A stretch of 64,000 bases of DNA, taken from NCBI RefSeq assembly GCF_963675455.1, contig NZ_OY776217.1, positions 124,001 through 188,000 on the forward strand. Reading direction: 5' to 3'. The notes beneath the pieces are model-generated. The model was given only the letters and a program-made list of their open reading frames with translations. It had not been told where the DNA came from and searched no databases. Of the stretch, positions 8,497 through 16,840 are shown in pieces. This DNA is from Emcibacter sp. Its GTDB lineage: Bacteria; Pseudomonadota; Alphaproteobacteria; Sphingomonadales; Emcibacteraceae. A program made the position numbers and the translations under genes. Each line of letters starts with the position of its first letter. The first letter of the stretch is position 1.

Positions 8497-9288
8497 CTAT
8501 TTGCCTGATATCTTTTGTTGTATCGTTTCAAGTCGACCGAGTACGAAATCGGATCCAAGGAGTTCATGAAAAACCCGGGCCTCTTCAGCAATGGTCGCCT
8601 GAACCGGTTCCTGTGTCGTCATTTTTGCCAGTTGCTTTGTCTGCATGACGGCATCAGGAGAAAGCTTCACAAGCCCCTTTAATACATCCGCAACATAATC
8701 CTGTAGCCGGGCGGAAGGCACGAGTTCGTTAAATATCCCCCATTCCAGTGCCTGCTCCGCACTGCACCCGCCCTCACGGAGAAAAAGCGACATCGCCTTT
8801 TTGTACCCAAGGAGACGGGGCAGGAAATAGGTGGATGCGAATTCAGGAACCAGGCCCATTTTGATAAATGGAAAGATAATCCTGCAGTCAGGGACCGCAT
8901 AGACGAGGTCACAATGCAGCAGCAGTGTTGCCCCGATACCTACAGCATCACCATTGACTGCAGCCACTACCGGCTTTGGAAAGCGTGAGAGCGTCTGCAT
9001 GAAGCTGTATGAAGGTTTTTCATCATAAGCCAGATCAAGCCCCCTGGAAAACCCGCCGACATCGTGACCGGCAGTAAATATAGATCCACTGGCTGTAAAG
9101 AGTACAGCGCGTATCTCATCTTCAGCTTCCGCCATCCTGAGCGCTTCGGTGATCGCATCATACATGTCGTAAGTTATTGAGTTGCGTTTCTTTTCACGAT
9201 CAAGTCTGACGGTCAGCACATTGTCCGATACGCCCAGTTCGAGACCCGTGACAGGTTCTTTTTTGTTTTCCATAGAGAAGTCCGTCAT
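8497..9288 (-). CDS. Enoyl-CoA hydratase/isomerase family protein
   Basis: A 263-residue crotonase-fold protein. Oxyanion-hole segments are GSIFTAGHD and VNGDAVGIGATLLL. The catalytic region reads KMGLVPEFASTYFLP, with a Glu in the VPE position as in enoyl-CoA isomerases, unlike the GDGG crotonases at 655 and 3462. It is the last gene of the minus-strand group 12811 to 8497 and converges with the TetR gene, with only 17 bases between stops. Possible role: double-bond isomerisation or hydration during breakdown of a steroid-derived acyl-CoA. Confidence 0.87.
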   Translation of the reverse strand: MTDFSMENKKEPVTGLELGVSDNVLTVRLDREKKRNSITYDMYDAITEALRMAEAEDEIRAVLFTASGSIFTAGHDVGGFSRGLDLAYDEKPSYSFMQTLSRFPKPVVAAVNGDAVGIGATLLLHCDLVYAVPDCRIIFPFIKMGLVPEFASTYFLPRLLGYKKAMSLFLREGGCSAEQALEWGIFNELVPSARLQDYVADVLKGLVKLSPDAVMQTKQLAKMTTQEPVQATIAEEARVFHELLGSDFVLGRLETIQQKISGK

Positions 9289-9339
9289 TTTTTCCTCATT
9301 GACTCAAGGAGGTCCTTCACCCGGCCTCAATCCTGCTTA

Positions 9340-10113
9340 CTAGGATGAAATATGGAACCCTCCATCAATGCCGATATGCTGACCAGTAATGTAGGAAGCC
9401 GCATCGGACAGCAGAAAACATGTGGCGGGCGCGATATCCTCAGGGGTGGAAAATCGATTTAGCGGGATCGACTGGAGATATTTATCGCGGTATTTTTCCT
9501 GCCGGATCGTCTCCGTCATGACTGTTTCAACCAAACCATAACAGGCGCTGTTTACATTGATATTGTAGCGCCCCCACTCTCGCGCGGCGCTCATCGTCAA
9601 GCCCAGAACACCGGCTTTTGCGGCGCCGTAGTTGATCTGCCCAATGGTTCCGCGCCGTCCGGCAACAGATGAAATATTTACGATAGAACCAGGATTGGCA
9701 CTGCCTTTCTTTGCCATCTCGACCATATGGCGCCCAACAGCTTGCATACAGAGAAAAGCTCCTGTCAGGTTTACGTCAATTACCGCTTGCCATTGTTCAA
9801 TGCTCATATCCATGATCATTTCAGCGCGAACAATTCCTGCGTTGTTCACCAACCCGTTAACATCTCCAAAAGAGTTTACTGTTCCCTCGACAACGCTGGA
9901 AACAAAACTCTGGTCTGTAATGTCACCTGGGAATACCTTGACCAAATCAGGGGCATATTCGCCAAAACTAGTTTCAAGGGCCGCTTCGTTAACATCGACT
10001 GCAGCGAGGCGTGCCCCCATCAGGATTGCCTGATCGGCCAGTGCCTTGCCAATTCCCTGGGCAGCCCCGGTAACGATGACGACCTTGTTTTCAAGCGATG
10101 CTGGATTTTTCAT
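9340..10113 (-). CDS. Short-chain dehydrogenase/reductase
   Basis: A 257-residue classical SDR. The nucleotide-binding motif is VTGAAQGIGKA. NNAG is present, then the catalytic serine region VNISSVAG and the pair YxxxK in INYGAAKAG, and the C-terminal YITGQHIGIDGGF. I use ATG 10113 (MKNPASLE); the reading from 10209 would add 32 residues and overlap the promoter-side gap after the thiolase gene. It lies 37 bases after the thiolase stop. It probably oxidises a 3-hydroxyacyl-CoA or a steroid hydroxyl; the substrate is not clear from the sequence. Confidence 0.87.
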   Translation of the reverse strand: MKNPASLENKVVIVTGAAQGIGKALADQAILMGARLAAVDVNEAALETSFGEYAPDLVKVFPGDITDQSFVSSVVEGTVNSFGDVNGLVNNAGIVRAEMIMDMSIEQWQAVIDVNLTGAFLCMQAVGRHMVEMAKKGSANPGSIVNISSVAGRRGTIGQINYGAAKAGVLGLTMSAAREWGRYNINVNSACYGLVETVMTETIRQEKYRDKYLQSIPLNRFSTPEDIAPATCFLLSDAASYITGQHIGIDGGFHISS

Positions 10114-10150
10114 GATGGAACTCTTTTTGTTTTGTGAAGGAATAAAACGT

Positions 10151-11356
10151 TCAGCTGCCGAACAGACCAAACACTGAAATGCTGCACACATTGAAATTTG
10201 GAAAACCACCCAGGTTATGGGTAAGTGCTTTACCGGGGCGGTTTAGCTGACGGTCTCCGGCGCGATTCAGCAACTGATTGTAGCACTCGTAAACCATGCG
10301 AAGTCCTGAGGCGCCGATCGGATGACCGAAACACTTCAATCCGCCATCGATGTTGCTGGAGACTTCCCCGCCGGCATCGAATTTGCCGGCCAGAACGTCG
10401 CGATATCCTTCGCCCGGCTTTGATAAACCCAGATCTTCCATGGTCACCAGCTCCGTGATCGAGAAACAATCATGCACCTCGACAAGGTCAAGCTCGGTCA
10501 GAGGGTCCTTTATACCAGCTTCTTTGTAAGCTCTTTGGGAGGCGACACGCGTGGTAAGTGCGTAGCTGCCGTCCCATGAATTATGAGACATTTCAGCCCC
10601 GTTGCTGACAGCTACCTGTACCGATTTAACACTAACAAGATCGCCGGTCCGTCCAAGCTTCCGGGCCATTTCCGGTGACGTAACGATGGCGCAGGCCGAC
10701 CCGTCACTCACACCGCAGCAATCAAAGAGGCCCAGGGGATAGGCCACCATAGGCGCATTGAGGATTGCTTCCTTAGACAGGCGACGGCGCAAATGGGCCT
10801 TCGGGTTTTTTGAACCATTCTCGTGGCTCTTCCACGAGACATGGGCCATTGCTTCCTTTAGTGTATCGATATCGACATTGTGGCGTTCTGTGTAGGCGCT
10901 GGCGAACTGGGCGAATGATCCCGGTGCCGTTGCGCTTGGTTGCCACAATTCATTGAAGGTGCCCTTGCTGCGTTCTGGCAGGCCGGCATATCCAGTGTCC
11001 TTCAGTTTTTCGACGCCAATCGCCATCGCTATATCGACCGCGCCCGATGCAACGGCGTAAACCGCTCCGCGCAGGGCTTCCGACCCGGTCGCACAAAGAT
11101 TTTCCACCCTTGTCACTGGAATGTTTGGCAAGCGCAGTGTTTGCGAAAGCGACAGACCAGATTTACCGAGGTTCTGCTCTTCCATTGCAACCCCGAACCA
11201 GCTGGCCTCAACCTGATCCCGATCGATGCCGGCGTCAGCGATCGCTTCCTTAAATGCTTCCGCGAGCAGATCTTCGGCGCTGCAATCCCACCGTTCGCCA
11301 AAACGCGAACACCCCATACCCAAAATAACAACTTTGTCTTTGATACCTTCAGCCAT
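10151..11356 (-). CDS. Thiolase family protein (SCP2/lipid-transfer type)
   Basis: A 401-residue thiolase-fold enzyme. The nucleophilic cysteine is C88 in ENLCATGSEAL. Later motifs are VEVHDCFS, KCFGHPIGASG and THNLGGFPNFNV. This pattern is typical of the SCP-x/FadA5-like and acetyl-CoA acetyltransferase groups used in sterol side-chain breakdown. It follows the DUF35-fusion gene by three bases. In related archaeal and actinobacterial systems a DUF35 protein bridges or supports a thiolase or retro-aldolase, so a complex between the two products is likely. Because the cysteine is present, thiolysis is more likely than the aldol cleavage of Ltp2-type enzymes. Confidence 0.85.
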   Translation of the reverse strand: MAEGIKDKVVILGMGCSRFGERWDCSAEDLLAEAFKEAIADAGIDRDQVEASWFGVAMEEQNLGKSGLSLSQTLRLPNIPVTRVENLCATGSEALRGAVYAVASGAVDIAMAIGVEKLKDTGYAGLPERSKGTFNELWQPSATAPGSFAQFASAYTERHNVDIDTLKEAMAHVSWKSHENGSKNPKAHLRRRLSKEAILNAPMVAYPLGLFDCCGVSDGSACAIVTSPEMARKLGRTGDLVSVKSVQVAVSNGAEMSHNSWDGSYALTTRVASQRAYKEAGIKDPLTELDLVEVHDCFSITELVTMEDLGLSKPGEGYRDVLAGKFDAGGEVSSNIDGGLKCFGHPIGASGLRMVYECYNQLLNRAGDRQLNRPGKALTHNLGGFPNFNVCSISVFGLFGS

Positions 11357-11359
11357 GTG

Positions 11360-12811
11360 TCACGCCTTTACAATATTTGTCGGGGCCGCTTTCCAGAAAT
11401 AGCGGCAGAAATTGCGCTTTGGGTCTTTGTCCTTGATACGGAAGACAAAGCGAACAGGTTGACCGACCTTTAATTCCCCTGGTTCGAAGTCGGTGAACTC
11501 CATCATGATGACGCCGCCGTCTTCGAAGGCGACATTGCCATACATCAAAGGAGGATTGGCAGAGATGGCAAGCCAGTCTTCAGTGAACGACTTGACCTTT
11601 CCTGTTTTATTTTGGAACGGATGCTCGACCAGGGTGTCGAAGCTCCGGCATTCAGGATTGACGCAGGCCTGCCCCTTGGGAAACTGCCTTGTTCCGCATT
11701 CTGTACATTCCCCGCCGATGAAACTCGTGACGGTTTTACGGTGGCGGTTAAAGGCTGACAGGGAGGTGCGATTGTCGCGCTCTGCCCGAACGCCCCAATC
11801 CATATCAAGCTGATCGTTAAATGATAGAAAACGATTGTAATTGTGATCCACGGAACCGTTTTCCAGTTGGGCACTGATCGGTTTGGGGGGCGTCCACTGT
11901 GTAATTGCGTCGGTCGTTTCAAAAAGTATACACTGTGCGCCCTGTGCGACATTAACCAGGAGTATTCGTTCATTCGGGCCAGCCTGCTCGATCGCATGGC
12001 TCAGCAGCAGAAGTGCATGGGCGGTGCCGATGTTGCCGCAATCGGAATCAAGTGTATCGGTTAGCCGGTCCTCTGGAATTCCGCAGGCCGTGGCGATCTG
12101 GCGCGCTATAGCGGGCTTCACACCGGCAATGGCGAACCGATGCACGTCGCAACCGTCATAACCGGCTTTGGCCAATAGCTTGCTGATCGCAGGCAAAGCG
12201 ATCTTCACCTGTCCTTCATCCCGCACCCACCGTTCTTCCTGAATGTAATCAAAATCAGCTCCGGAAGATCGATAATGGTCGACAAAATCTTCTACCGTGG
12301 TGTGATCCGCTATCAAGCGGGCAATTATGTTTTCGCTGCCAGTTGTAACAGCCGCGGCACCATGGCCCAACGCCATTTCCAAAGGCGAGCCCGGCTTTGC
12401 CGCCCGCTTGTCGGCCGCAGCGATCAATGTTGGACGGTCATTACACAGAGCGTCGATCAGGGCCGTGACCCCCGCACCAAGAAAACCGGAAAAATCCGCG
12501 CAGCGAATATCTGAGGGCATGGCAACTGCTTCGCTCAAAAGCACCGAATTCGCGCGATCTTTGAAAGGAGAGGTCGTGCTGGCAAAATGAACTGTTGTTG
12601 CCTCAAAGCCTTTGGCTCCGGAAAGACAGGTACGGCTGGCTTCTACTGCCATCGTCAGGCTGTCTTCATCAGGTGTGCAGGAAGTGCGGTGCCCTTTACC
12701 CTGAGAGACTAGCGCAGGGTTTGCCCATTTGTTTGCGTCGGCGATTGCTTTGCGCGCCAGCCGCAATCTGGGAAGATAAGCCGCGATAGAAGTAATACCT
12801 ATTTCCGACAT
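11360..12811 (-). CDS. HMG-CoA synthase/KAS III-like domain fused to a DUF35 zinc-ribbon/OB domain
   Basis: A 483-residue two-domain protein. Residues 1 to about 310 resemble 3-hydroxy-3-methylglutaryl-CoA synthase or KAS III (ITSIAAYLP, DSLTMAVEA, CGNIGTAHALLLL). Residues 350-483 are a DUF35 module with a zinc ribbon at C369, C372, C383 and C388, followed by an OB-fold-like segment. In the condensing domain the place of the catalytic Cys reads ADFSGFLGAGVTAL, with Leu111 at the expected Cys, and the usual His segment reads AGVKPAIARQ. The enzyme half is therefore probably inactive and structural. It is the first gene of its operon, with motif 1 upstream at 12939. Confidence 0.82.
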   Translation of the reverse strand: MSEIGITSIAAYLPRLRLARKAIADANKWANPALVSQGKGHRTSCTPDEDSLTMAVEASRTCLSGAKGFEATTVHFASTTSPFKDRANSVLLSEAVAMPSDIRCADFSGFLGAGVTALIDALCNDRPTLIAAADKRAAKPGSPLEMALGHGAAAVTTGSENIIARLIADHTTVEDFVDHYRSSGADFDYIQEERWVRDEGQVKIALPAISKLLAKAGYDGCDVHRFAIAGVKPAIARQIATACGIPEDRLTDTLDSDCGNIGTAHALLLLSHAIEQAGPNERILLVNVAQGAQCILFETTDAITQWTPPKPISAQLENGSVDHNYNRFLSFNDQLDMDWGVRAERDNRTSLSAFNRHRKTVTSFIGGECTECGTRQFPKGQACVNPECRSFDTLVEHPFQNKTGKVKSFTEDWLAISANPPLMYGNVAFEDGGVIMMEFTDFEPGELKVGQPVRFVFRIKDKDPKRNFCRYFWKAAPTNIVKA

Positions 12812-12938
12812 TCGTTACTCCACAGGTTTCTTGTTTGTCAGCTCTTGTGGAGGACAGCCTGGAGGGGTGCCTCAACATGATGTGAACCGTTGCGACATCA
12901 GCAGATGCGCTTCCCTCAAGACCTACAAACTGGAGCGC

Positions 12939-12956
12939 TCACATAAAACTCGTTTC
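12939..12956. promoter_or_regulatory. Putative operator, motif 1 (TCACATAAAACTCGTTTC)
   Basis: This site matches the 18-base motif at 6008-6025 at 14 positions, including the whole core AAACTCGTTT. It lies 128 bases upstream of the condensing-enzyme/DUF35 operon and between that gene and the TetR gene on the same strand. It fits TnnAACnnGTTnnA except for the last A. Confidence 0.5.
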
Positions 12957-12998
12957 GGCCCGGAGAGCCGGGACGTCAGCATATTATGCATAAACGGA

Positions 12999-13020
12999 AC
13001 CCCGCCAACCAGGGCGGGGT
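12999..13020 (-). terminator. Hairpin, possible terminator of the TetR gene
   Basis: An 8-base perfect stem, ACCCCGCC/GGCGGGGT, with a six-base loop, 79 bases beyond the stop of the minus-strand TetR gene. Read on the minus strand it is followed by TTCCGTTTA, which is only moderately T-rich, so termination is possible but not certain. Confidence 0.4.
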
Positions 13021-13098
13021 AGCGTCATTTTTCAGCTAAGGAAAATTACTAATTTCGGCGACCTGCGGGCCGGGGAGCTTCTGCGGGAACCGAGCGCA

Positions 13099-13701
13099 TT
13101 ACATTTCATATTTCAGGTAGGAAGTAGATAACCGCGACATTGATTCAATGAATTCGTCATCCGTCATGCCGGCTGGATTTTCCATGATATAGCGTCTTAA
13201 ATTTGCAAGAATCGCGACCTCAAGAACAATCAGAGACTTTTCGATATCACCGGTGGTAATTTCGCTTTCATTCTGTTCCAGCAGAGCCTTATTTGTGAGA
13301 TGCGTGAATTTTTCAATGGAGAGGTTTTTAGTCAGTTCAATCAGGTCGGGAGAAAGCTTTGGAAACGTATAGAAAAGTTCTTTGTTTTCCCGCAGGTTAT
13401 GTAGCAAGAATGTATACACATTTTTACTGGCAACTTTTAGCGGCAATCCCATCGACTCCCGCAACACTTCTTTCACACCATTCGAAACTTTTGAAACCGT
13501 CTGTTCAATCAACGCCGATATAATGGAATCCTTGTTGGCGAAATATTGGTACAGAGTACCAATACTCACACCTGCTTTCTCCGCAATATAGTTGGTAGTC
13601 GCTCTTTCATAGCCTTCCGTAAGAAGGATGATCTGAGCGGCCTCCAAAATAACATCGGAGGTGAACCTGGAACGGTTTTGTACAGGTTTTTTACGTCGCA
13701 A
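13099..13701 (-). CDS. TetR family transcriptional regulator
   Basis: A 200-residue TetR-type repressor with the helix-turn-helix at about residues 28-62 (EGYERATTNYIAEKAGVSIGTLYQYFANKDSII). I accept an unusual TTG start at 13701 because AGAGAGG stands seven bases upstream and the following residues match the basic N-terminus common in the family. It is a paralogue of the regulator at 7856. It is the only gene that can be served by the promoter in 13702-13859, which holds two copies of motif 2, so autoregulation is likely. A third, fully palindromic copy upstream of the acyl-CoA ligase suggests that operon is a target. Confidence 0.88.
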   Translation of the reverse strand: MRRKKPVQNRSRFTSDVILEAAQIILLTEGYERATTNYIAEKAGVSIGTLYQYFANKDSIISALIEQTVSKVSNGVKEVLRESMGLPLKVASKNVYTFLLHNLRENKELFYTFPKLSPDLIELTKNLSIEKFTHLTNKALLEQNESEITTGDIEKSLIVLEVAILANLRRYIMENPAGMTDDEFIESMSRLSTSYLKYEM

Positions 13702-13760
13702 CAGGTCACCTCTCTCTATTGTTTAGCATCCTCGTAAGTCATTGCACTATGGTATCTCCT

Positions 13761-13847
13761 GCTAACTATATTGCAATAAATTCCATCGTCATTTTAAGGC
13801 GCACGTCATGCATCCGGCCCTAAAGCCCAGTAGCTAACTTATATTGC
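13761..13847. promoter_or_regulatory. Two motif 2 operator copies in the TetR promoter
   Basis: GCTAACTATATTGC at 13761-13774 and GCTAACTTATATTGC at 13833-13847 differ by one inserted base. Their reverse complement, GCAATATAAGTTAGC, shares its first eleven bases with the palindrome at 5969-5984. They lie 60 and 132 bases upstream of the TetR start codon. Confidence 0.5.
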
Positions 13848-13859
13848 AACTACATCGGC

Positions 13860-14750
13860 TTAGCCTAAATTATAAGCGTGTCCCCAGATATCCGGTACTG
13901 TACTGGTGGTCGGCTCGAAGGTCCGCCAGTCCAGCTGCAAGCCGTCACAACCAATTTCAACAGGAATATTTGCGGGACCGTTGACATAAAAGGACAGCAT
14001 ATTGTCATTGCAGTGACGGCCCAGGGAAGCCATCAAGCTCATACCGTTTGCCATGACCCGGTCCAGGCAATGACCGACATTATCCAGGTCTTCCATCTCC
14101 AGCATGACATGCACAATGCCGGTGGGCGACGGCAGGGTGGTCAGTGCGAGGCTGTGATGTCGCGGGTTTTCCACATGCATAAAGCGGACAAGAACATCAG
14201 GCATATCTTCGGGAGGGAAAGAAATTGTCAGGTTATCGCTGTCCCCAAACCCTAATACGGACGTGTAGAATGAGTGTGTTTCATCCAGGCCACCAGAGGC
14301 AGGGACAACCAGATGCCCCAGTCCCATCTCACCGGTCACAAATCCGGGCACACCGATAGGTGAGACAAAAGGCTCCCCGCATCCGGTTCGACCATAATAG
14401 AATTCAAGCGGATTTCCGCTCGGGTCTTCGGTCGCAAAAAAATCTGTCACGAACCGCTTCTCAGCCTCTTCGGCAGCCCCGTTGCGAATCCTCAAGCCCT
14501 TTGATTGGAGATGTTCCCGAAGTGCCTCGAAATCAGTACGGGTCGCCATTTCCCAGCCGATTGCGGTCAGCTGGTCGACATCGCCGCTTTCGATTATGAA
14601 ACGATACGGGTGTTCATCAATTTTCAGGGCAACTTCCGCACCAGGAACTGTTGCTTCCATCGCTCCGATCACATCCAGTCCGAATGTGCGCCAGCTTTCA
14701 GGGTCTTGCGAGGAGATGACCAAATAGCCGAGGTTTGAGATTTTCATCAT
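13860..14750 (-). CDS. hsaC: Extradiol ring-cleavage dioxygenase, HsaC/BphC-like
   Basis: A 296-residue two-domain vicinal-oxygen-chelate dioxygenase. Iron ligands can be placed at H146 (LGHLVV), H214 (IVHVMLE) and E265 (PVEIGC), with the conserved second-shell histidines H198-H199 and H246. In the 9,10-seco pathway HsaC performs meta-cleavage of the catechol 3,4-DHSA. It is the last gene of the operon kstD-kshA-hsaA-hsaD-hsaC, 44 bases after the hydrolase stop. The first two codons are both ATG (14750 and 14747); either could be used. A biphenyl-type substrate is the main alternative, but the gene context favours the steroid. Confidence 0.9.
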   Translation of the reverse strand: MMKISNLGYLVISSQDPESWRTFGLDVIGAMEATVPGAEVALKIDEHPYRFIIESGDVDQLTAIGWEMATRTDFEALREHLQSKGLRIRNGAAEEAEKRFVTDFFATEDPSGNPLEFYYGRTGCGEPFVSPIGVPGFVTGEMGLGHLVVPASGGLDETHSFYTSVLGFGDSDNLTISFPPEDMPDVLVRFMHVENPRHHSLALTTLPSPTGIVHVMLEMEDLDNVGHCLDRVMANGMSLMASLGRHCNDNMLSFYVNGPANIPVEIGCDGLQLDWRTFEPTTSTVPDIWGHAYNLG

Positions 14751-14794
14751 GATATGACTTTCATTTTTTATGGCTTGAGGGCGTGCTTATCCCG

Positions 14795-15625
14795 TTATCT
14801 TTGCGGGAGCGAATTGAGAAATTGCTGGAGATGATTGTTAAACATAGCCGCACGTTCAACCATCACCCAATGGCCGCAGTTAGAAATAATCGTAAACACA
14901 CAATTCGGGCTGGCAGTTATGAACTTGTTGAAACCCGAGACTGGCGTAAAGCGATCATTCTGGCCCCAGAAACCGGCAATCGGACATTGCAGCTTGTCAA
15001 GCTCATGTTCCATATTGGCGACCACCAGCCGGGAAAGAACCTCAACAGGCTGCGTCTTAAGGATAGCAAGTCGTTCAGTCACCAGTTGATCATCAATAAA
15101 GGCCGTGTCCTGAACAAGCATTTCAAGTAGCCCCCGAAGGCCATCGAAGTCCAGCGTTCCGCCGACGAACCCCGCAATCATGCTCTTGATCCCCGGCATG
15201 TTATAATAGACTTCGGAAGTCTCGATTCCTCCCGGTGCCATCAAGACCAACCCGTCAACCAGGTCCGGGGTATCGATTGCGATGCGAATGCTTACGGCCC
15301 CCCCCAGTGAATTTCCGACCAGCACGCAGCGCTCCACGCCGATCGCGGCCAGCGCTCCGGTGATCGTGCTGGCAAACAGTTCTGTGGTATAATCCAGACC
15401 AGTCGGCTTGCTTGAATAGCCGAAGCCGACCATGTCGAAAATTATCGCTCGACGACCAGTTTCAACAATGGCGTCAATATTCTGTTTGAAATTACTATAA
15501 CCACTCGCTCCGGGACCGCTGCCGTGCAGCAGCACTACAGCATCCCCTTCCCCATAACTGAGATAGTGGAGTTGATGCCCCCCCACAGCGACGGTTTTGC
15601 CCCGTGGCAGTAAATCTTGTGTCAT
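14795..15625 (-). CDS. hsaD: Alpha/beta hydrolase, HsaD/BphD-like C-C bond hydrolase
   Basis: A 276-residue meta-cleavage-product hydrolase. The oxyanion segment LLHGSGPGASGYSNF is typical of this family. The triad is S106 (GNSLGG), D224 (GQNDRF) and H252 (NCGHWV). HsaD cuts the ring-opened product of HsaC into 9,17-dioxo-seconorandrostane acid (DOHNAA/HIP precursor) and a C5 dienoate. It lies nine bases after hsaA. The order and spacing within the operon agree with successive steps of the pathway. Confidence 0.9.
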   Translation of the reverse strand: MTQDLLPRGKTVAVGGHQLHYLSYGEGDAVVLLHGSGPGASGYSNFKQNIDAIVETGRRAIIFDMVGFGYSSKPTGLDYTTELFASTITGALAAIGVERCVLVGNSLGGAVSIRIAIDTPDLVDGLVLMAPGGIETSEVYYNMPGIKSMIAGFVGGTLDFDGLRGLLEMLVQDTAFIDDQLVTERLAILKTQPVEVLSRLVVANMEHELDKLQCPIAGFWGQNDRFTPVSGFNKFITASPNCVFTIISNCGHWVMVERAAMFNNHLQQFLNSLPQR

Positions 15626-15634
15626 AAGCTCACC

Positions 15635-16804
15635 TCAGAGAAAATAATCCTGGTTTTGACCGCCGAGCACCAGATTGCCGTAGTTCCGTGCCAGTGGCAC
15701 CGGATTGTTCGCCACATGAGCACGTGTAATATGGATATCATGCCAGATTTCCTGGATTTCAGCGCCATTGAATACGCTGCGGCCGCCAGCAACTTCAAAG
15801 AGAATATCCACCGCCTGCATCATCCGAGTGGCAATCGATCCCGTTTCATAGCGGTAACGCGCCCGGTCGACGAGCGGGATTTCCCGCCCTTCATTGATGG
15901 CGCTCATCATGGCATCGAAGTTAGACAGCAGATTACTCTCGGTTCTTTCAATCAGTGACTTTGCCTCGGCAACACGCCGCAGGACATCGGGGTCCCCCAT
16001 CAGCTTGGTGGGGTCGGTACTGCTGGAGGCCGCCTTCGAGGTAAACAGATTAAGCGCGTGGCGCGCAGCGCCGATTGATGGGGCCGCAACGGTCGCAGCA
16101 AAAATCTGCGCCCATGGCATTGAGTAGAGAGGATCGGCTTGATCGTTGAGGCAGTTATACCCATCCATCTGCGCATGAATGCGATACTCTGGAACAAGAA
16201 CCGGCTCCTCGATAACAATGTCGTTGGACCCGGTTCCCTGCAACCCCATTACATGCCATGTGTCCTCGACAATATAGTCTGTTCGCGGCACAAGCATGGT
16301 CTGTAACAGTGGCCGGCCCTCGACGATGGTGCCAAGAAGCGCCCATTCGCAGTGATCCCCGCCCGAACTCCAGCCCCAGCGGCCACTCAGCAGTACGCCG
16401 TCATCAGTGACCTGGGTCTTAGCGCCCACGGGGTTGTATGAACTGCTGACCCGGACATCAGGGTTGGATCCATAAACTTCATTTTGAGCGCGGGCATCCA
16501 TCAACGCAATCTGGAAACCGTGTACCGAGATAACGCCGCTGATCCAGGCTGTACTCATGTCGCGTTCGGCCAGTTTAATCAGCGACCGCAGCCACGTCTG
16601 CGGTGTGGCGCCTGTTCCGCCCAGTTCCTTCGGAAGGTAAGCCCGGAAAAATCCTGACTCACGAAGGGCTTCTACAGATTCCACAGGAACCTTGCGCTCC
16701 TTGCGTCCGAGCGGACCGTTCTTTTCGATCAGATCCAGAATGGGATCAACATCGAAATCATTGTCGCGAGGAAAGCTTGTCTTTTCAGAAATAGTGGTAT
16801 GCAT
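15635..16804 (-). CDS. hsaA: Flavin-dependent monooxygenase oxygenase component, HsaA-like
   Basis: A 389-residue protein of the acyl-CoA dehydrogenase-fold monooxygenases (group D). Typical segments are LPKELGGTGATPQTWLRSL, SSYNPVGAKTQVTDDG, LSGRWGWSSGGDHCEWAL and a C-terminal IWHDIHITRAHVANNP. HsaA hydroxylates the phenolic seco-steroid 3-HSA to a catechol using reduced flavin from HsaB. No HsaB-type flavin reductase gene is present in this window, so the reductase must be encoded elsewhere or be shared. It lies between kshA and hsaD on the same strand. Confidence 0.9.
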   Translation of the reverse strand: MHTTISEKTSFPRDNDFDVDPILDLIEKNGPLGRKERKVPVESVEALRESGFFRAYLPKELGGTGATPQTWLRSLIKLAERDMSTAWISGVISVHGFQIALMDARAQNEVYGSNPDVRVSSSYNPVGAKTQVTDDGVLLSGRWGWSSGGDHCEWALLGTIVEGRPLLQTMLVPRTDYIVEDTWHVMGLQGTGSNDIVIEEPVLVPEYRIHAQMDGYNCLNDQADPLYSMPWAQIFAATVAAPSIGAARHALNLFTSKAASSSTDPTKLMGDPDVLRRVAEAKSLIERTESNLLSNFDAMMSAINEGREIPLVDRARYRYETGSIATRMMQAVDILFEVAGGRSVFNGAEIQEIWHDIHITRAHVANNPVPLARNYGNLVLGGQNQDYFL

Positions 16805-16840
16805 GATATTCTCCCAGATGTTACTAAGCTGCCAACGTGC

